Positions 25,521 through 34,695 are shown, numbered from the stretch's first letter. The stretch: DNA of 64,000 nt from JAVVHH01 sp965276815 (GCA_965276815.1 CBDIBE010000011.1:248001-312000); one strand, 5' to 3'. Notes: generated from the sequence alone by a model not told the origin. Numbers and translations are program-made.

Positions 25521-26228
25521 CTAGGCTTCGGCGCCGAGGTAGGCGCGGATGACGGCCGGGTTGCGTCGGATATCGTCGGGCGAGCCCTCCGCGATCACCT
25601 CGCCCGCGTCCAGCACCACGGCTGAGCCGCAGATCGGCAGCGCCTGGCGCACGTTGTGCTCGACCATGACGATGCCGGTCTGCGCGCGGAGCGTGGACAC
25701 GAAGTCGAGCAGGTCCGCCGACTCACGCTCCGAGAGCCCGGCGAGCGGTTCGTCGAGCAGCAGGATGACTGGGCGCAGCGCGAGCACGCGCGCCACTTCC
25801 AGGCGCTTGAGCATGCCGAGGGTGAGCGCCCCGGCCGGTGCGGCGGCGCGGCCTTCGAGCCCGACTTGCGCGAGCAGCCGCCGGGCGTCGGAAGCGGTCA
25901 CCGGCGTGCCGTCCGGCTGCGCGGCGAGCACGTTTTCGAGCACGGTCAGGTCGCGGAACGGGCGGGTGATCTGGAAAGTGCGGGCGAGGCCGAGCCGGGC
26001 GCGGCGCCAGGGCGGCAGGGCGCCGATGTCGCGCCCGTCGAGCGTGACGCGGCCTTGATCCGGCGCGAAGGCGCCGGCGATCAGGTTGAACAGAGTGGTT
26101 TTGCCGGCGCCGTTCGGGCCGAACAGGCCGACGATCTCGCCCTGCTGCACCCGAAGCCCGGCGCCGCGCAGCGCTTGCACCCCGCCGAAGCGCTTATGCA
26201 GCCCGGACGCCTCGAGCACGGCGCTCAC
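25521..26228 (-). CDS. livG: Branched-chain amino acid-type ABC transporter ATPase
   Basis: A 235-residue LivG-type ATPase: Walker A GPNGAGKTT, LARTFQITRPFRDLTVLENVLA, signature region LTLGMLKRLEVARVLAL and Walker B ILLLDEPLAGL. LivG proteins usually run to about 250 residues with a longer insert, and this one is slightly compact. The start is GTG 26228, giving a GTGA overlap with livM; the larger in-frame extension upstream is a shadow of livM. The signature reads LTLGMLKRLEVAR, where LSYG-x-Q-R-R-L is usual. Confidence 0.87.
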   Translation of the reverse strand: MSAVLEASGLHKRFGGVQALRGAGLRVQQGEIVGLFGPNGAGKTTLFNLIAGAFAPDQGRVTLDGRDIGALPPWRRARLGLARTFQITRPFRDLTVLENVLAAQPDGTPVTASDARRLLAQVGLEGRAAAPAGALTLGMLKRLEVARVLALRPVILLLDEPLAGLSERESADLLDFVSTLRAQTGIVMVEHNVRQALPICGSAVVLDAGEVIAEGSPDDIRRNPAVIRAYLGAEA

Positions 26229-27172
26229 TCGCCGGCCACCCCGGCCAACGCCGGCGCCCGCTCGCGGCGCAGCAGCCGCGCGAGGTAAGGCAGCAAGCCG
26301 CCGGGGGTGAACAGGATCACGACCAGGAGGACGAGGCCGATGACGACCAGATGCGCGCCAGGAGCGATGATCTGCAGGATCTCGCCGAGGCCGACATAGA
26401 GCACGGCGCCGGCGACCGGGCCGAAGGCGGTGGCGACCCCGCCGATCATCGGCACGGCCAAAGCAGTCAGAGAGACGTCGACCGAGAACACCACGTCCGG
26501 GTAGAGCGAGCCGGTGAACAGCGCGTGCACCGCGCCGGCCGCGCCGGCCACCGCGGCGGAGGCGCAGAAGATGGCGAGCTTCAGCCTCGTCGCGGGGATG
26601 CCAAGGGCGACCGCGGCAGTCTCGTCGCCCTTGATGGCGAGCAGGCGGACGCCGATGCGCGACGAGCGGACCACCAGCACCAGCACCGTCGCCAGCCCGG
26701 CCAGTACCGCCATCATGAGCTGCGGCAACCAGACGGGCAGGATGTCTTCGAGCGACAAGCCGCCTGGGCCGCCGGTCGCCGGCAGCTTGCGCACCAGCTG
26801 CAACACCAGTTCCTGGAAGAACAGCGTCGCGAAGGTGAAGGCGGTGCCGCGCAGGCGCAGGCTCGTGCCGCCGATCACGAGCGAGGCGGCAACCGCGGCC
26901 AAAGGCCCGAGTGCCACGGCGGGCCAGAACGGCCAATCCGAATTCATCGCCATGACAACGGCGTAGCCGCCGATCCCCGCGAGCGCGCCGTGGGCGAAGG
27001 AGACGTAGCCGGTCATCCCAGACATCAGATTCCAGGCTTGAGCGAGGGCGACGGTGTAGGCGGCGTAATAGGCCAGCGTCTGGCCGTAGCCGCTCACGCC
27101 CAGCCAAGGCAGGGCAGCGACCAGCGCGGCGACCACTGCGGTCGCGACAGCGCCGGGCAGGACGCGTTTCAA
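26225..27172 (-). CDS. livM: Branched-chain amino acid-type ABC transporter permease
   Basis: A 315-residue polytopic permease. It has the LivM pattern NLMSGMTGYVSFAHGALAGIGGYAVVMA, the cytoplasmic loop SSRIGVRLLAIKGDETAAVALGIPATRLKL that contacts the ATPases, and MIGGVATAFGPVAGAVLYVGLGEIL. There is no early ATG. I choose TTG 27172, which forms a TTGA overlap with livH and mirrors the 4-base overlap downstream. Otherwise the frame continues upstream through livH, which is a shadow. Confidence 0.85.
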   Translation of the reverse strand: MKRVLPGAVATAVVAALVAALPWLGVSGYGQTLAYYAAYTVALAQAWNLMSGMTGYVSFAHGALAGIGGYAVVMAMNSDWPFWPAVALGPLAAVAASLVIGGTSLRLRGTAFTFATLFFQELVLQLVRKLPATGGPGGLSLEDILPVWLPQLMMAVLAGLATVLVLVVRSSRIGVRLLAIKGDETAAVALGIPATRLKLAIFCASAAVAGAAGAVHALFTGSLYPDVVFSVDVSLTALAVPMIGGVATAFGPVAGAVLYVGLGEILQIIAPGAHLVVIGLVLLVVILFTPGGLLPYLARLLRRERAPALAGVAGE

Positions 27173-28032
27173 GCCGCCGCCCTTCGCCCGGCCAGCCCCT
27201 GCGGGCGCAGCAGCAGCGTCGTATAGAGCAGCGCGTAGACGACGATCTGTGCCCAGGAATCGTCGAGCAGGTAGCCGCACACGCTCTGCACCAGCCCGAT
27301 CAGCGCCGCCGCGACCAGTGACCCGGCGATGCTGCCCATCCCCCCGATCACCACGACCACGAACCCGTCCAGCATCAGGTCCCGCCCGACCGCCGGCGTC
27401 GTGGTGCCGATCAGGCTGACCAGGGAGCCGGCAGCGGCAGCCAGCCCGACCGCCAGCGCGAAGGCGACCCGCTCGGCCCGGCGCACGTCGATCCCGCACG
27501 CAGCGGCCGCATCGCGGTTCTGCGCCAGCGCGCGCAGGCCGAGGCCGAGCTTGGCCGAGCGCAACAAGGCGATGACCGCACCGCCCAGAATCAGGCAGAC
27601 GACGAGCACGGTCAGGCTGCGCAGACCGATTGACACCGCGCCGAGCCTAAGCTCGCCAGTGGGTCCGTTGGAATAGCTGCGGAAATCGCCGCCAAATCCG
27701 GCGGAGAACAGGCCGAAACCGATCACCGAGAGCGCGTAGGTCACCATCAGGGCGTCGATTGGCGGGCGTCCGGCCAGGCGGGAGATGATCCCGGCCTGAA
27801 CGAACCAGCCGATGATCGCCGAGAGCAGAAAGGCAAGCGGCAGGCCAAGCAGCGGCGACAAGCCAAGCCCGCCGGCAACCAGCCAGGTCACGTAGGCGCC
27901 GAGCGTGATGAACTCGCCATGCGCGAAGTTCACGATGCGCATGACGCCGAAGATCAACGCCAGGCCGAGCCCGACAAGCCCGAGCAGGCCGCCGACGACG
28001 AGGCCGTTTAGCAGGAGTTGGATGGCGAGCAT
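27169..28032 (-). CDS. livH: Branched-chain amino acid-type ABC transporter permease
   Basis: A 287-residue polytopic permease with the LivH hallmarks LIFGVMRIVNFAHGEFITLGAYV (residues about 27-49), the cytoplasmic loop GLGLRALAQNRDAAAACGIDVRRAERVAFALA and VVVIGGMGSIAGSLVAAALIG. It forms the transmembrane pair with LivM. A repeat-like palindrome (28045-28082) lies between it and the binding-protein gene upstream. Confidence 0.9.
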   Translation of the reverse strand: MLAIQLLLNGLVVGGLLGLVGLGLALIFGVMRIVNFAHGEFITLGAYVTWLVAGGLGLSPLLGLPLAFLLSAIIGWFVQAGIISRLAGRPPIDALMVTYALSVIGFGLFSAGFGGDFRSYSNGPTGELRLGAVSIGLRSLTVLVVCLILGGAVIALLRSAKLGLGLRALAQNRDAAAACGIDVRRAERVAFALAVGLAAAAGSLVSLIGTTTPAVGRDLMLDGFVVVVIGGMGSIAGSLVAAALIGLVQSVCGYLLDDSWAQIVVYALLYTTLLLRPQGLAGRRAAA

Positions 28033-28044
28033 GGGATTTAAGCC

Positions 28045-28082
28045 AAGCCCTCACCCAACCCTCTTCCCGGGGGACAGGGCTT
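28045..28082. repeat. Dispersed palindromic repeat, intergenic copy
   Basis: AAGCCCT (28045-28051) and AGGGCTT (28076-28082) flank CACCCAACCCTCTTCCC-type sequence. It fills nearly all of the 55-base gap between the binding-protein gene and livH. The same core (CTCACCCAA-CCTCT-CCC) recurs at 51365-51420, with a shorter form at 63128-63142. It could attenuate read-through and favour excess binding protein. Confidence 0.6.
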
Positions 28083-28087
28083 TGAAG

Positions 28088-29257
28088 CTATACCCATTTC
28101 GGCTTTGGCCAGGTCACCGGCGTCGAGGAGCCGCTGCCGACGACGCGGGAGGTGCCGGATTGCCACTGTGTGGCGACGTAGCGGTAGCCGGTCTGCTGGC
28201 CGCGGTCGTTCACCTTGAAGGTGCCCAGCACCGTCTCGACCGGCGTGGAGGCGAAGTAGTCGCGGATCGCCCCGCGGTCGGTCCCCTTGGCCTTGACCGC
28301 CGCGGCGAAGGTCTGGCCGGCGGCGTAGGCCGCGGCCGAGTGATAGGACGGGATGCGGTTGAACTTCTTTTGATAGGATGTGACGAACGCCTTGCTCGCC
28401 GGCGTGTCGATCGTCGCCTCCCAGGCGGAGCGGCCGAAAATGCCGTTGGCGTTGGCGCCGAGCGCGTCCTTGGTCACGCCGTCGGCGGCCTGGATGAAGT
28501 TGTAGGCGACCGGGTTGTAGCCGCGCTCGATCATCTGCCGGGTCAGGGCGATGCTCGGCTCGTAATAGCCGCCCATCGACACCGCTTGCGCCCCGAAACT
28601 CAGGAAGCGCTCGATGATGGAGCGGAAATCCTGCGCGCCCGGCGGATAGCCATAGGCCTCCGCGGTGAAGCCGAGCTCCTTGAGCTGCGGCATCGCCCAA
28701 TCTTTCGACGCGATCGAGAACGGCGCCTCCTCGAAGATGACGGCGACCTTGCTGACCTCGCCCTTCCCCTTGTCCTTGAGGATTTCGATGAAGCCCTGAT
28801 GGTCGTAATCCGAGGACGGGAAGGCCTGGAACGACCAGCGCAGCTTGCGCCGGGTCCAAATGCTGCTGTCGGAAGCGATGGTGCCGAGCAGCGGCACTTG
28901 CGCGCGCTCGGCCACGACGGCCTCGGCGTCGGTGATCGGGCTGGAATACGGGCCGAGGATAGCGATTGCGCCGTCCCGATCGATCAGCCGCTGCACGAGC
29001 ACGCGGCCGGTGTCCGGGTTGCTCTCATCGTCATAGATCGTCAGCTGGACCGGGGCGCCGGCGAGACCGCCGGCCGCGTTCACGTCCTCGGCCCAGAGCA
29101 GATAGCCCTCTTGCGTGTACTTGGCGGAATCGGAGAACCGGCCGGTGAGCGACAGCGAGGCGCCGAGCTTCACCGGGTCGGCCGCCCAGCCGACGCACGG
29201 CACGGCGAGCGCCGCCGCCCCGATCGTCATCGCACCGCGTCTCGTGATCCCGGCCAT
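28088..29257 (-). CDS. ABC transporter substrate-binding protein (LivK-like)
   Basis: A 389-residue periplasmic type I binding protein. The leader MAGITRRGAMTIGAAALAVPCVGWA has a twin-arginine and an Ala cleavage site, so Tat or Sec export is possible. The mature protein starts DPVKLGASLSLTGRFSD, the usual LivK/Peripla_BP_6 opening, followed by GYLLWAEDVNAAGGLAGAPVQLTIYDDESNPDTG and AILGPYSSPITDA. It is the first gene of the liv operon running to the acyl-CoA dehydrogenase. The ligand is not defined. Confidence 0.87.
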   Translation of the reverse strand: MAGITRRGAMTIGAAALAVPCVGWAADPVKLGASLSLTGRFSDSAKYTQEGYLLWAEDVNAAGGLAGAPVQLTIYDDESNPDTGRVLVQRLIDRDGAIAILGPYSSPITDAEAVVAERAQVPLLGTIASDSSIWTRRKLRWSFQAFPSSDYDHQGFIEILKDKGKGEVSKVAVIFEEAPFSIASKDWAMPQLKELGFTAEAYGYPPGAQDFRSIIERFLSFGAQAVSMGGYYEPSIALTRQMIERGYNPVAYNFIQAADGVTKDALGANANGIFGRSAWEATIDTPASKAFVTSYQKKFNRIPSYHSAAAYAAGQTFAAAVKAKGTDRGAIRDYFASTPVETVLGTFKVNDRGQQTGYRYVATQWQSGTSRVVGSGSSTPVTWPKPKWV

Positions 29258-29698
29258 TCACTGTCTCTCCCTTACATCGGCAGCACTCTCGCGGCGCTGC
29301 AGCCTCGTAGACTAGCCCGTGATGGCGGCCGCTGGAAACAGCATGCCGGTTCCTGGAGGCAAGAAACTCGCAGTAGCGTGAGACTCCCAACCCCGGCTAA
29401 GACGGGCCTCGCCGACCGGAGCGATTGCCGCGCATGAGCCAGTTCCAGAAGGACTATGCGCGGATCGGCGACGGGCACAGCGGCGCGCGTCGGCCGGGGG
29501 GCGATTGTGATCGAGACGACACACTCCCCGAGATGATGGCGCAGTGAACGTATTTGACTTGGTGCCGATCCATGACAGCACCCCAACTCCGGTTAGGATC
29601 GTAGCCGGAGTGGAGGGGCGAGTTTCCGTGCGGATGGAAATGCGGACACGGTTCCGTTGCGGCCTGTCGCGACCGGTGCTCGATCGGGGCGGCGCGTA
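29258..29698. other. Intergenic region between the liv operon and the respiratory operon
   Basis: About 440 bases between divergent operons, where both promoters must lie. I see a hairpin ACTCCGG (29586-29592) / CCGGAGT (29605-29611) and an A/T-richer patch near 29548-29575 (TTGACT at 29555), which could be a -35 element. A 37-codon frame at 29434-29547 has no ribosome site and no recognisable family. No tRNA, repeat or regulator-type palindrome is evident. Confidence 0.5.
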
Positions 29699-30409
29699 AT
29701 GCCGCGCAGCCCGGCCGAGCGGCGCGGCGCGGCGCTGCCCATGCGGCAGCTGTTCTCACCCGGCGCCGACGCCGTCCTGCGGCTGGTCATCTGGGGCACC
29801 TTCGTCGTCATCGTGACCATCTGCGTCCTGCTCTACGGCTACGCGCGCGGCGACTATGTGGGCGATAATTTCGGCGCGGGCGTCGCGCCAGAGCAGCCGG
29901 TGCCGTTCAGCCACAAGCACCATTCCGGCGAGCTCGGCATCGATTGCCGCTACTGCCACACGCAGGTGGAAAATTACGCGACCGCCGGGCTGCCGCCGAC
30001 CCACACCTGCATGACGTGTCATTCACAGATCTGGACCGGCTCGCCGATGCTGGCGCCGGTCCGCGACAGCCTGGCCAAGGACGAGCCGCTGCACTGGCAG
30101 CGCGTCAACCGGCTGCCGGACTATGTCTATTTCAACCACTCGATCCATATCGCCAAAGGCGTGGGCTGCTCGAGCTGCCATGGTGCGGTCGATACGATGC
30201 AGCTCACCTACGCGGCGCATTCGTTCCGGATGGAGTTCTGCCTGAGCTGCCATCGGGCGCCACAAAACTTTCTCCGCCCGGTGTCGGAGATCTACAACAT
30301 GCAGTGGACGCCGCCGGCCGATCAGTCGGCGCGGGGCGCGGCGATGATCAAGGCGTATCACATCCTGGGGCCGGAACGGCTCACCGACTGCTCGATCTGC
30401 CATAGGTGA
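29699..30409 (+). CDS. actA: Alternative Complex III pentaheme cytochrome c subunit
   Basis: A 236-residue membrane-anchored multiheme cytochrome. Five C-x-x-C-H sites are visible: CRYCH, CMTCH, CSSCH, CLSCH and CSICH. A single N-terminal span (LRLVIWGTFVVIVTICVLLYGYA) precedes PVPFSHKHHSGELGIDCRYCHTQVE, the standard ActA start of the periplasmic domain. The complex oxidises quinol and passes electrons to cytochrome c or an oxidase. The start is uncertain: ATG 29699 has a G-rich site upstream, while ATG 29741 (MRQLFSPGAD) fits the usual family N-terminus better. Confidence 0.9.
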   Translation: MPRSPAERRGAALPMRQLFSPGADAVLRLVIWGTFVVIVTICVLLYGYARGDYVGDNFGAGVAPEQPVPFSHKHHSGELGIDCRYCHTQVENYATAGLPPTHTCMTCHSQIWTGSPMLAPVRDSLAKDEPLHWQRVNRLPDYVYFNHSIHIAKGVGCSSCHGAVDTMQLTYAAHSFRMEFCLSCHRAPQNFLRPVSEIYNMQWTPPADQSARGAAMIKAYHILGPERLTDCSICHR

Positions 30410-30413
30410 CGCG

Positions 30414-33290
30414 ATGAGCCCGAATGCCCGTCCCCTGCAGTGGCGCAGCCTCGAACAACTGGCCGATACGCCGGCATTCCGCCGCTTCGTGGAGACGGAA
30501 TGGCCAGCGCTGGACCGCGTACCGTCTGGCCCGCAGCGTCGGCAATTTCTCAAGCTGATGGCCGCCTCCTTCGCGCTCTCCGGCCTTGCTGGCTGCGGGG
30601 ACGACTACCCCGATCCGCGCAAGGAAGAGGTCCCATTCGTCAATAATCCGGAGCGGATGGAGCCGAGCGCGCAGCTCGACTACGCGTCGGTCACTCTGCT
30701 GGATGGGTTCGCCAATGGCGTGCTGGTGACGACGCGCGACGGCAGGCCGCTAAAGGTCGAGGGCAATCCGCAGCATCCGTGGAGCCGCGGCGGCACCGAC
30801 GTATTCGGGCAGGCCTCGATCCTCGACCTCTATGACCCGGCGCGCTCGCAGACTGTGCGCAATCTCGGCGAGGTCAGCGCTTGGCTGCGGTTCCGCGGGG
30901 CGATGGCCGGGCCGATCGCCGAACTCCGCGGGGATCAGGGGGCCGGGCTGCGGCTGCTGACCGGGCCGGTCAGCTCGCCGTCGCTGCTCGCCCAAATCGC
31001 AGCACTGAGGTCGGCGCTGCCGCAGATGCACTGGCATGCCTATTCGCCGGTGACGCGCGACGCGGTCTACGAGGGCACGCAGATGGCGTTCGGCCGTCCG
31101 TTGGAGCCGCGCTGGCGGTTCGAGCGGGCGCACGTGGTCGTGGCGCTGGATGGCGATTTCCTCGACCCTGGGCCGCATCAGGTCGGCGTCGCTCGCGATT
31201 GGATCACGGCGCGGCAGGCTTCGGCTTCTGGCGAGCTGCTGACGCTGCATGCGGCCGGCTCGGTGCCGAACCTGACGTGGTCGAAGGCGGATTACCCGGT
31301 GACGGCAACGCCGTCCGAGATCGAGGACCTGGCGGAGGGGTTGCTTGGCGAGCTGACGGGCGCGCCGGGCCCGGCGGGCAACCCGGTTGTCACGGCCTGG
31401 CGCACCCGGGCGGTCGCCGGGCTGCAACAGAATCGCGGCGCGAGCCTAGTGGTTGCCGGCAGCACGGCGTCGCCCCGGGTGCAGGAATTGGTGCATCGGA
31501 TCAACGGCGCGCTCGGCAATATCGGGCAGAGCGTCTTCTACACGGCGCCGGCCGTCGCGCCGGCGGAAAGCTTGGCCGATCTCGTGACCGCGATGACGGG
31601 CGGGTCGGTCGAGGCGCTGGTCATGCTCGGGGTAAACCCGGCTTACGATGCTCCAGCCTCGATGCAGTTCGAACAGGCGTTGTCGCGCGTAAAGCTGAAG
31701 GTCCACGCGGCCCTATACGAGGACGAAACGGCGCTGCGCTGCGACTGGCACGTGCCGCTGGCGCATCCGTTGGAATCCTGGGGCGACGCAAGGTCGTTCG
31801 ACGGGACGGTCGGGTTGATGCAGCCGACAATCGCGCCGCTGTTCAACGGAGTGTCGGCGCCGGAGCTCATGTCGGCCGTGTTCGATACGCAGCCGATGCA
31901 GGGTCAGGACCTGCTGAAGGCGTTCTGGCGGGGTCATGATGACGACGCCGCATTCGCCAAGCGCTGGGAGACGATGCTGAACGACGGCTTCGTGGCCGGG
32001 TCGGCGTTTCCGGCGGAGAATGTGACGCTGACGGCCGCGGCGACGCGGCCGGCGCCGGCGGCCGAACAGGGGCTGACGGCGGTGTTCCGGCCGGATCCGA
32101 CCGTGTGGGACGGGTCGCGGGCGAACAATGCGTGGCTGCAGGAATTGCCCAAGCCGCTGACCAAGCTGACCTGGGACAACGCGGTTTATGTCTCCCCCGC
32201 GCTCGCGGTGCGCGAGATGCTCGGGCACGGCGACGTGGTCGCGATCGAGTTGGACGGGCGCAAGACGGAAGGGCCGGTCTGGATCCTGCCGGGACAGGCC
32301 GATGGCGTGGTCGGGGTGACGCTCGGCTATGGCCGCTTCGTGCATGACATGCTGTCGGCTGGGATCGGCTATAACGGCTACGCGCTGCGTGGCGCCGATC
32401 CGTGGCGCGCCTCGGGGGTGACGCTGACCAAGACCGGCCGCAGCGTCGCCTTCGCGACGACGCAGGACCACAACAGCATGGAGGGGCACGATTTCGTTCG
32501 TGTCCAGCACGAGGGCGAACCACCGGTTGGCGAGACCACGAGCTGGACGCAACCCACGCTATATGACGCGCCACGCCGGGATGCGGACACGGCTTGGGGC
32601 ATGGTGATCGATCTCGACGCCTGCATCGGCTGCAATGCCTGCGTGGTTGCGTGCCAGGCGGAGAACAACATCGCCGTCGTCGGGCGCGAGCAGGTGGCGC
32701 TGGGGCGCGAGCTGCATTGGCTGCGCATCGACCGCTATTACGCGGGGCCGGCCGAGGCGCCGAAGACCCATTTCCAACCGGTGCCCTGCATGCACTGCGA
32801 GGATGCGCCCTGCGAAGTCGGCTGCCCGGTGGAGGCCACGCTGCACGATAGCCAGGGGCTGAACCTGATGGTCTATAATCGTTGCGTCGGGACCAGGGCC
32901 TGCTCGGGGTATTGCCCATACAAGGTGCGGCATTTCAATTATCTGGATTACTCGGCGGGCGCCTCGCCTTCGATCGCACTGCAGCGCAATCCACAGGTCA
33001 CGGTGCGCTCGCGCGGCGTGATGGAGAAGTGCACCTACTGCGTCCAGCGGATCGAGAGCGCGAACATCGAGGCGGACAAGCTCAATCGGCCAATCCCGGA
33101 TGGACGCGTGCAGACGGCCTGCCAGGGCTCGTGCCCGACGCGGGCGATCACCTTCGGGAACTTGAACGACAAGGGCAGCGCGGTGTCGGCGGCGCGGGCG
33201 CAGGACCGGAATTATGCGCTGCTCGGCGAACTGAACACGCGTCCGCGGACGAGCTACCTCGCCGAACGCGCGCCGCGACGGGAGGTGTGA
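30414..33290 (+). CDS. actB: Alternative Complex III iron-sulfur/molybdopterin-like subunit
   Basis: A 958-residue subunit. Near residue 42 is the Tat-type motif RRQFLKLMAASFALSGLAGCG, with a possible lipobox Cys. The middle is the molybdopterin-oxidoreductase-like domain, believed to lack the cofactor in this family. The C-terminus is a four-cluster ferredoxin domain: DACIGCNACVVACQAEN, PCMHCEDAPCEVGCPVEAT, YNRCVGTRACSGYCPYKVR and KCTYCVQRI with CQGSCPTRA. By family it carries [4Fe-4S] and [3Fe-4S] centres connecting quinol oxidation to the hemes. It starts 4 bases after actA. Confidence 0.92.
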   Translation: MSPNARPLQWRSLEQLADTPAFRRFVETEWPALDRVPSGPQRRQFLKLMAASFALSGLAGCGDDYPDPRKEEVPFVNNPERMEPSAQLDYASVTLLDGFANGVLVTTRDGRPLKVEGNPQHPWSRGGTDVFGQASILDLYDPARSQTVRNLGEVSAWLRFRGAMAGPIAELRGDQGAGLRLLTGPVSSPSLLAQIAALRSALPQMHWHAYSPVTRDAVYEGTQMAFGRPLEPRWRFERAHVVVALDGDFLDPGPHQVGVARDWITARQASASGELLTLHAAGSVPNLTWSKADYPVTATPSEIEDLAEGLLGELTGAPGPAGNPVVTAWRTRAVAGLQQNRGASLVVAGSTASPRVQELVHRINGALGNIGQSVFYTAPAVAPAESLADLVTAMTGGSVEALVMLGVNPAYDAPASMQFEQALSRVKLKVHAALYEDETALRCDWHVPLAHPLESWGDARSFDGTVGLMQPTIAPLFNGVSAPELMSAVFDTQPMQGQDLLKAFWRGHDDDAAFAKRWETMLNDGFVAGSAFPAENVTLTAAATRPAPAAEQGLTAVFRPDPTVWDGSRANNAWLQELPKPLTKLTWDNAVYVSPALAVREMLGHGDVVAIELDGRKTEGPVWILPGQADGVVGVTLGYGRFVHDMLSAGIGYNGYALRGADPWRASGVTLTKTGRSVAFATTQDHNSMEGHDFVRVQHEGEPPVGETTSWTQPTLYDAPRRDADTAWGMVIDLDACIGCNACVVACQAENNIAVVGREQVALGRELHWLRIDRYYAGPAEAPKTHFQPVPCMHCEDAPCEVGCPVEATLHDSQGLNLMVYNRCVGTRACSGYCPYKVRHFNYLDYSAGASPSIALQRNPQVTVRSRGVMEKCTYCVQRIESANIEADKLNRPIPDGRVQTACQGSCPTRAITFGNLNDKGSAVSAARAQDRNYALLGELNTRPRTSYLAERAPRREV

Positions 33291-33291
33291 G

Positions 33292-34695
33292 ATGAGCGGA
33301 ATCACTGCGAGCCGGGTCCCGCCGGCCGTCATCGATCGGCGGTGGGCGGAGATCGATGAGGAGGTCAGCGATGTCGCCTACCGCTACGAGGGCGGGCGCG
33401 CCTGGTGGTTGCTGCTGCTCGCGGCACTCGGACTCGTCGGCGTCCTGACCTACTGCGTGTTCTGGATCCTCTACGAAGGCGTCGGCGTCTGGGGCAACAA
33501 CGTCCCGGTGACCTGGGCGCTCGACATCGTCGGCTATGACTGGTGGATCGGTGTCGGGACCGGCGCCTTGTTCGTCTCGGCGATACTGCTCCTGCTCGGT
33601 GCGGAATGGCGCGGCGCGGTCAGCCGGCTCACCGAGACGATGGCGCTGCTGTCCGCGGCGGCCGCCGGCCTGTATCCGATCATCCATTTGGGCCGGCCGT
33701 GGTTCTTCTACTGGAACCTGCCCTACCCCAATACTTTCGCGCTCTGGCCGCAAGTCCGCAGCCCGCTTTATTGGGACGCGGTGGACATCATCAGCTTCCT
33801 GGTGGTCTGCCTCACCCTCTGGTACGTCGGCATGCTCCCTGACCTCGCCGCCATGCGCGACCGTGGGATCGAACGCGTGCAGCGCATGCAGGGCCAGCCG
33901 GGCAATTGGCTCCGGCTGCTGAAGGCGCAGATGTACGGCATTGCGGCGCTGGGCTGGCGCGGCTCGATGGTCCACTGGCAGCGCTGGGAGCAGGCCTGCC
34001 AGGCCCTCGCGCTGTTTGCGATCATCGTGGTGGTCTCGCTGCAGACCGGCGCGGCGGTGATGTTCGCCGGCACGCTCGAGCCCGGCTGGCACGACACGCT
34101 GCTGCCGGTCGCCTTCCTGTTCGCGGCGCTGTTCGCCGGCGTCGGCCTAGTCTCGGCCGGGGTCGTGCTGATGCGGATCGCCTTCCCGTTGCGCGACATC
34201 GTCACGACGCGGCATCTCGAGCTGCTCGCAATGCTGCTGCTGGGGCTTGGGATTGCCAATTTCTACTGCTACGCAGCCGAGTTCCTGACGACGCTGCTGA
34301 CCGGCGACGGTTACGATAAGGGAGTGCTGGCCCGCCGCTTCCATGGACCGCATGCGTGGTCCGCCTGGCTGATCCTGGCCGCCGCGCTGGTGCCGGTACA
34401 CCTGTTTTGGCTGCCACCGCTGCGACGCTCCGCGGTGCTGGTGCTGATCGTCGGCACGCTGGTCGCGCTCGGCATGTGGGCCGACCACTTCATGATCATC
34501 GTCGTCACTCTGCAGGAGGACTTCCTGCCGTCCTCATTCCACCTCTATTCGATGAACCTGATGGCGGTCGCCACTTTCTTCGGCACGGCGGGTCTGTTCC
34601 TGCTGCTGCTGCTGCTGGCGTTCCGCTATCTGCCGATGATCTCCATCGTGGGCGCGCGGCGCATGTTGACGCCTGGATCGGTCCGCAATGGCTGA
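33292..34695 (+). CDS. actC: Alternative Complex III membrane subunit, NrfD/PsrC-like
   Basis: A 467-residue integral membrane protein with about ten spans of the NrfD type. Features include WALDIVGYDWWIGVGTGALFVSAILLLL near residue 65, PIIHLGRPWFFYWNLPYPN (conserved His-Leu-Gly-Arg-Pro of quinol-binding NrfD proteins) and LPAMWADHFMIIVVTL-type segments (GMWADHFMIIVVTLQEDFLPSS). In this family it forms a quinol-binding half-channel. One base separates it from actB; it overlaps actD by 8 bases. Confidence 0.92.
   Translation: MSGITASRVPPAVIDRRWAEIDEEVSDVAYRYEGGRAWWLLLLAALGLVGVLTYCVFWILYEGVGVWGNNVPVTWALDIVGYDWWIGVGTGALFVSAILLLLGAEWRGAVSRLTETMALLSAAAAGLYPIIHLGRPWFFYWNLPYPNTFALWPQVRSPLYWDAVDIISFLVVCLTLWYVGMLPDLAAMRDRGIERVQRMQGQPGNWLRLLKAQMYGIAALGWRGSMVHWQRWEQACQALALFAIIVVVSLQTGAAVMFAGTLEPGWHDTLLPVAFLFAALFAGVGLVSAGVVLMRIAFPLRDIVTTRHLELLAMLLLGLGIANFYCYAAEFLTTLLTGDGYDKGVLARRFHGPHAWSAWLILAAALVPVHLFWLPPLRRSAVLVLIVGTLVALGMWADHFMIIVVTLQEDFLPSSFHLYSMNLMAVATFFGTAGLFLLLLLLAFRYLPMISIVGARRMLTPGSVRNG

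Noticed and set aside
25521..27107. A 528-codon frame that would fuse extra sequence to livG
   Set aside because: The N-terminal 290 codons are an out-of-frame shadow of livM. The family start is at GTG 26228.
29434..29547. A 37-codon frame in the gap before actA
   Set aside because: No ribosome site and no recognisable sequence; chance occurrence is likely.
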